64,000 nt of DNA from Symsagittifera roscoffensis (taxonomy: Eukaryota > Xenacoelomorpha > Acoela > Convolutidae), in the NCBI RefSeq assembly GCF_963678635.1, contig NC_087070.1:3291157-3355156 (forward strand), in the 5' to 3' direction. How positions within the stretch are numbered: position 1 is the first letter of the stretch; every line of letters begins with the position of its first letter. The notes beneath the pieces were generated by a model that saw only the letters and a list, made by a program, of their open reading frames with translations, did no database searches and was not told where the DNA came from. A program made the translations under genes and the position numbers. Below are positions 63,059 to 64,000 of the stretch, piece by piece.

Positions 63059-63359
63059 CTGAAACGAAGCAAAGAATTTTGTACCAACAAAAAATTTTCT
63101 TTTATCGTTAAGCAAAAATCACACGGAAAATGAATATTACAACCATTTTTCAACTTCTTTTTTCAAAAAAGTTCATCCTATCACACTTGTTTGATCGTTA
63201 AATTGCTCACTGGATCCCATATCAAACAGCTATAAAAAATTCATTGAACTCCAAAAACTGAAAAACGGATTGATTTTCTTCTCAAAATTTTTTTTAGCTT
63301 TTGACATCGAAAGAAAAATTTTTTATCAACTTTGATGTGATTCTCACTGCGAAGTTTGG

Positions 63360-64000
63360 TGTGATCCTACTGCAACTATTACGTAATCTGCTAACAGGTC
63401 AATTACTTATGATCTTCACTTTGCCATTCTCTCCGGCGGAGAGAATGCTCTCTTCACTTTTTAATGTTTTAACTTTCGACTAATTCACTTTTATTCTTTT
63501 CTTCTTTTTAATTGTATAAAGTAGATTTACCAACAAAGTATTATTTTATCATTGCGCAGTCAAATAAAGAATCTAACGTGAGAGGAATACCTCCATTTTG
63601 GCAGTTTTATACTGTAGATCAAGCGATTCCCTGGGAAGACTGGAGCGATCTTTTTCATTTAGCTATTATCGCTAAAGAAAACATAGATATTGAAAACCTA
63701 TTATATCCTTCGGAAAGACATCATCCACAACCTCCAACTTTGGAAAATCCGACGGACAAAATCAAAGAAATTCGAGAATCGACAGAAACATACAAGAACA
63801 AAGACGTTACGATGAGGAGGAAACGGCATCCATTAAAACAGAAACCAAAAAATTTGATGGAATGAGAAAAGAGGAAGCCGATAAAAAATTACAATCAACC
63901 TTGTACCTAGCTCTAGAAAACGAAGGAAAAAGAATCTTCGGAGAAAAACTCACGAAGGTAAAAATCCTACAAACTTCATTTAAAGAGTTTTAAGAATACC
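63360..64000 (+). mobile_element. LTR retrotransposon E3, 5' LTR and decayed gag, cut by the window edge
   Basis: The LTR ends TTTTATCA at 63551, followed by TTGCGCAGTC, the E1/E2 primer site with one mismatch. The LTR left end is uncertain (63360, or 63335 by length). The LTR holds the same hairpin as E1 at 63426-63446 with a different centre base. Gag is recognisable (ESNVRGIPPFW, WEDWSDLFHLAIIAKENIDI, then LYLALENEGKRIFGEKL in another frame). The start codon is ATT, there is a frameshift near 63780-63830, and a TAA stop lies near 63991, so it is dead. Closest to E1. Confidence 0.78.

Overview
The window is nuclear DNA of an animal. It is AT-rich, and its genes are split by GT-AG introns. 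It carries tRNA-derived SINE-like repeats, LTR and non-LTR retrotransposons, short inverted-repeat DNA elements and long minisatellite arrays. A leucine-rich-repeat gene resembling LRRC49 (a cilium/tubulin-polyglutamylase-associated protein) and a large fibronectin type III (FN3) receptor-like gene fit a metazoan. The sequence alone does not settle the phylum.

Layout. (1) 3-2134, plus strand: the last four exons of the LRRC49-like gene. (2) 2135-8483: no gene; three copies of a repeat with tRNA-like (Lys-CTT-like) modules, and a 5'-truncated non-LTR retrotransposon flanked by a perfect 16-bp target-site duplication (4409-5271). (3) 8484-13510, plus strand: a two-exon gene for a 586-residue disordered S/N/R-rich protein that I do not recognise. 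(4) 13.68-22.07 kb: a 21-22-bp minisatellite with an 87-bp higher-order period, split by a 4.5-kb imperfect inverted-repeat element and followed by a frame-intact 118-bp copy of part of exon 2 of gene 3. (5) 22436-22685, minus strand: a remnant resembling a glycoside hydrolase family 1 exon. (6) 24219-63058, minus strand: 18 exons of an FN3 type I membrane protein. All splice phases agree and the coding total is 3,483 nt (1,160 codons plus stop); the 5' end lies beyond the right edge. (7) Inside its introns: two complete LTR retrotransposons with DDE integrase (41539-48117 and 51912-57684), the 5' part of a third (about 63.36 kb to the edge), a 731-bp Tc1/mariner-type palindrome with TA duplication, a family of hAT-like short elements, and a dispersed roughly 0.5-kb repeat seen at least ten times.

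The three LTR elements lie antisense to the FN3 gene. In the two complete ones the initiator ATG is built from the last base of the 5' LTR plus the first two bases of the primer binding site, so the primer site is itself coding. Both are inactivated, and both break at nearly the same place, just after the YxDD motif of the reverse transcriptase. The second also lacks the zinc-knuckle and protease region, yet its LTRs are nearly identical, which suggests recent movement using proteins supplied in trans.

Limits: exon calls rest on splice motifs, phase continuity and domain patterns read by eye. Repeat boundaries are approximate unless a target duplication is stated. No database search was possible.
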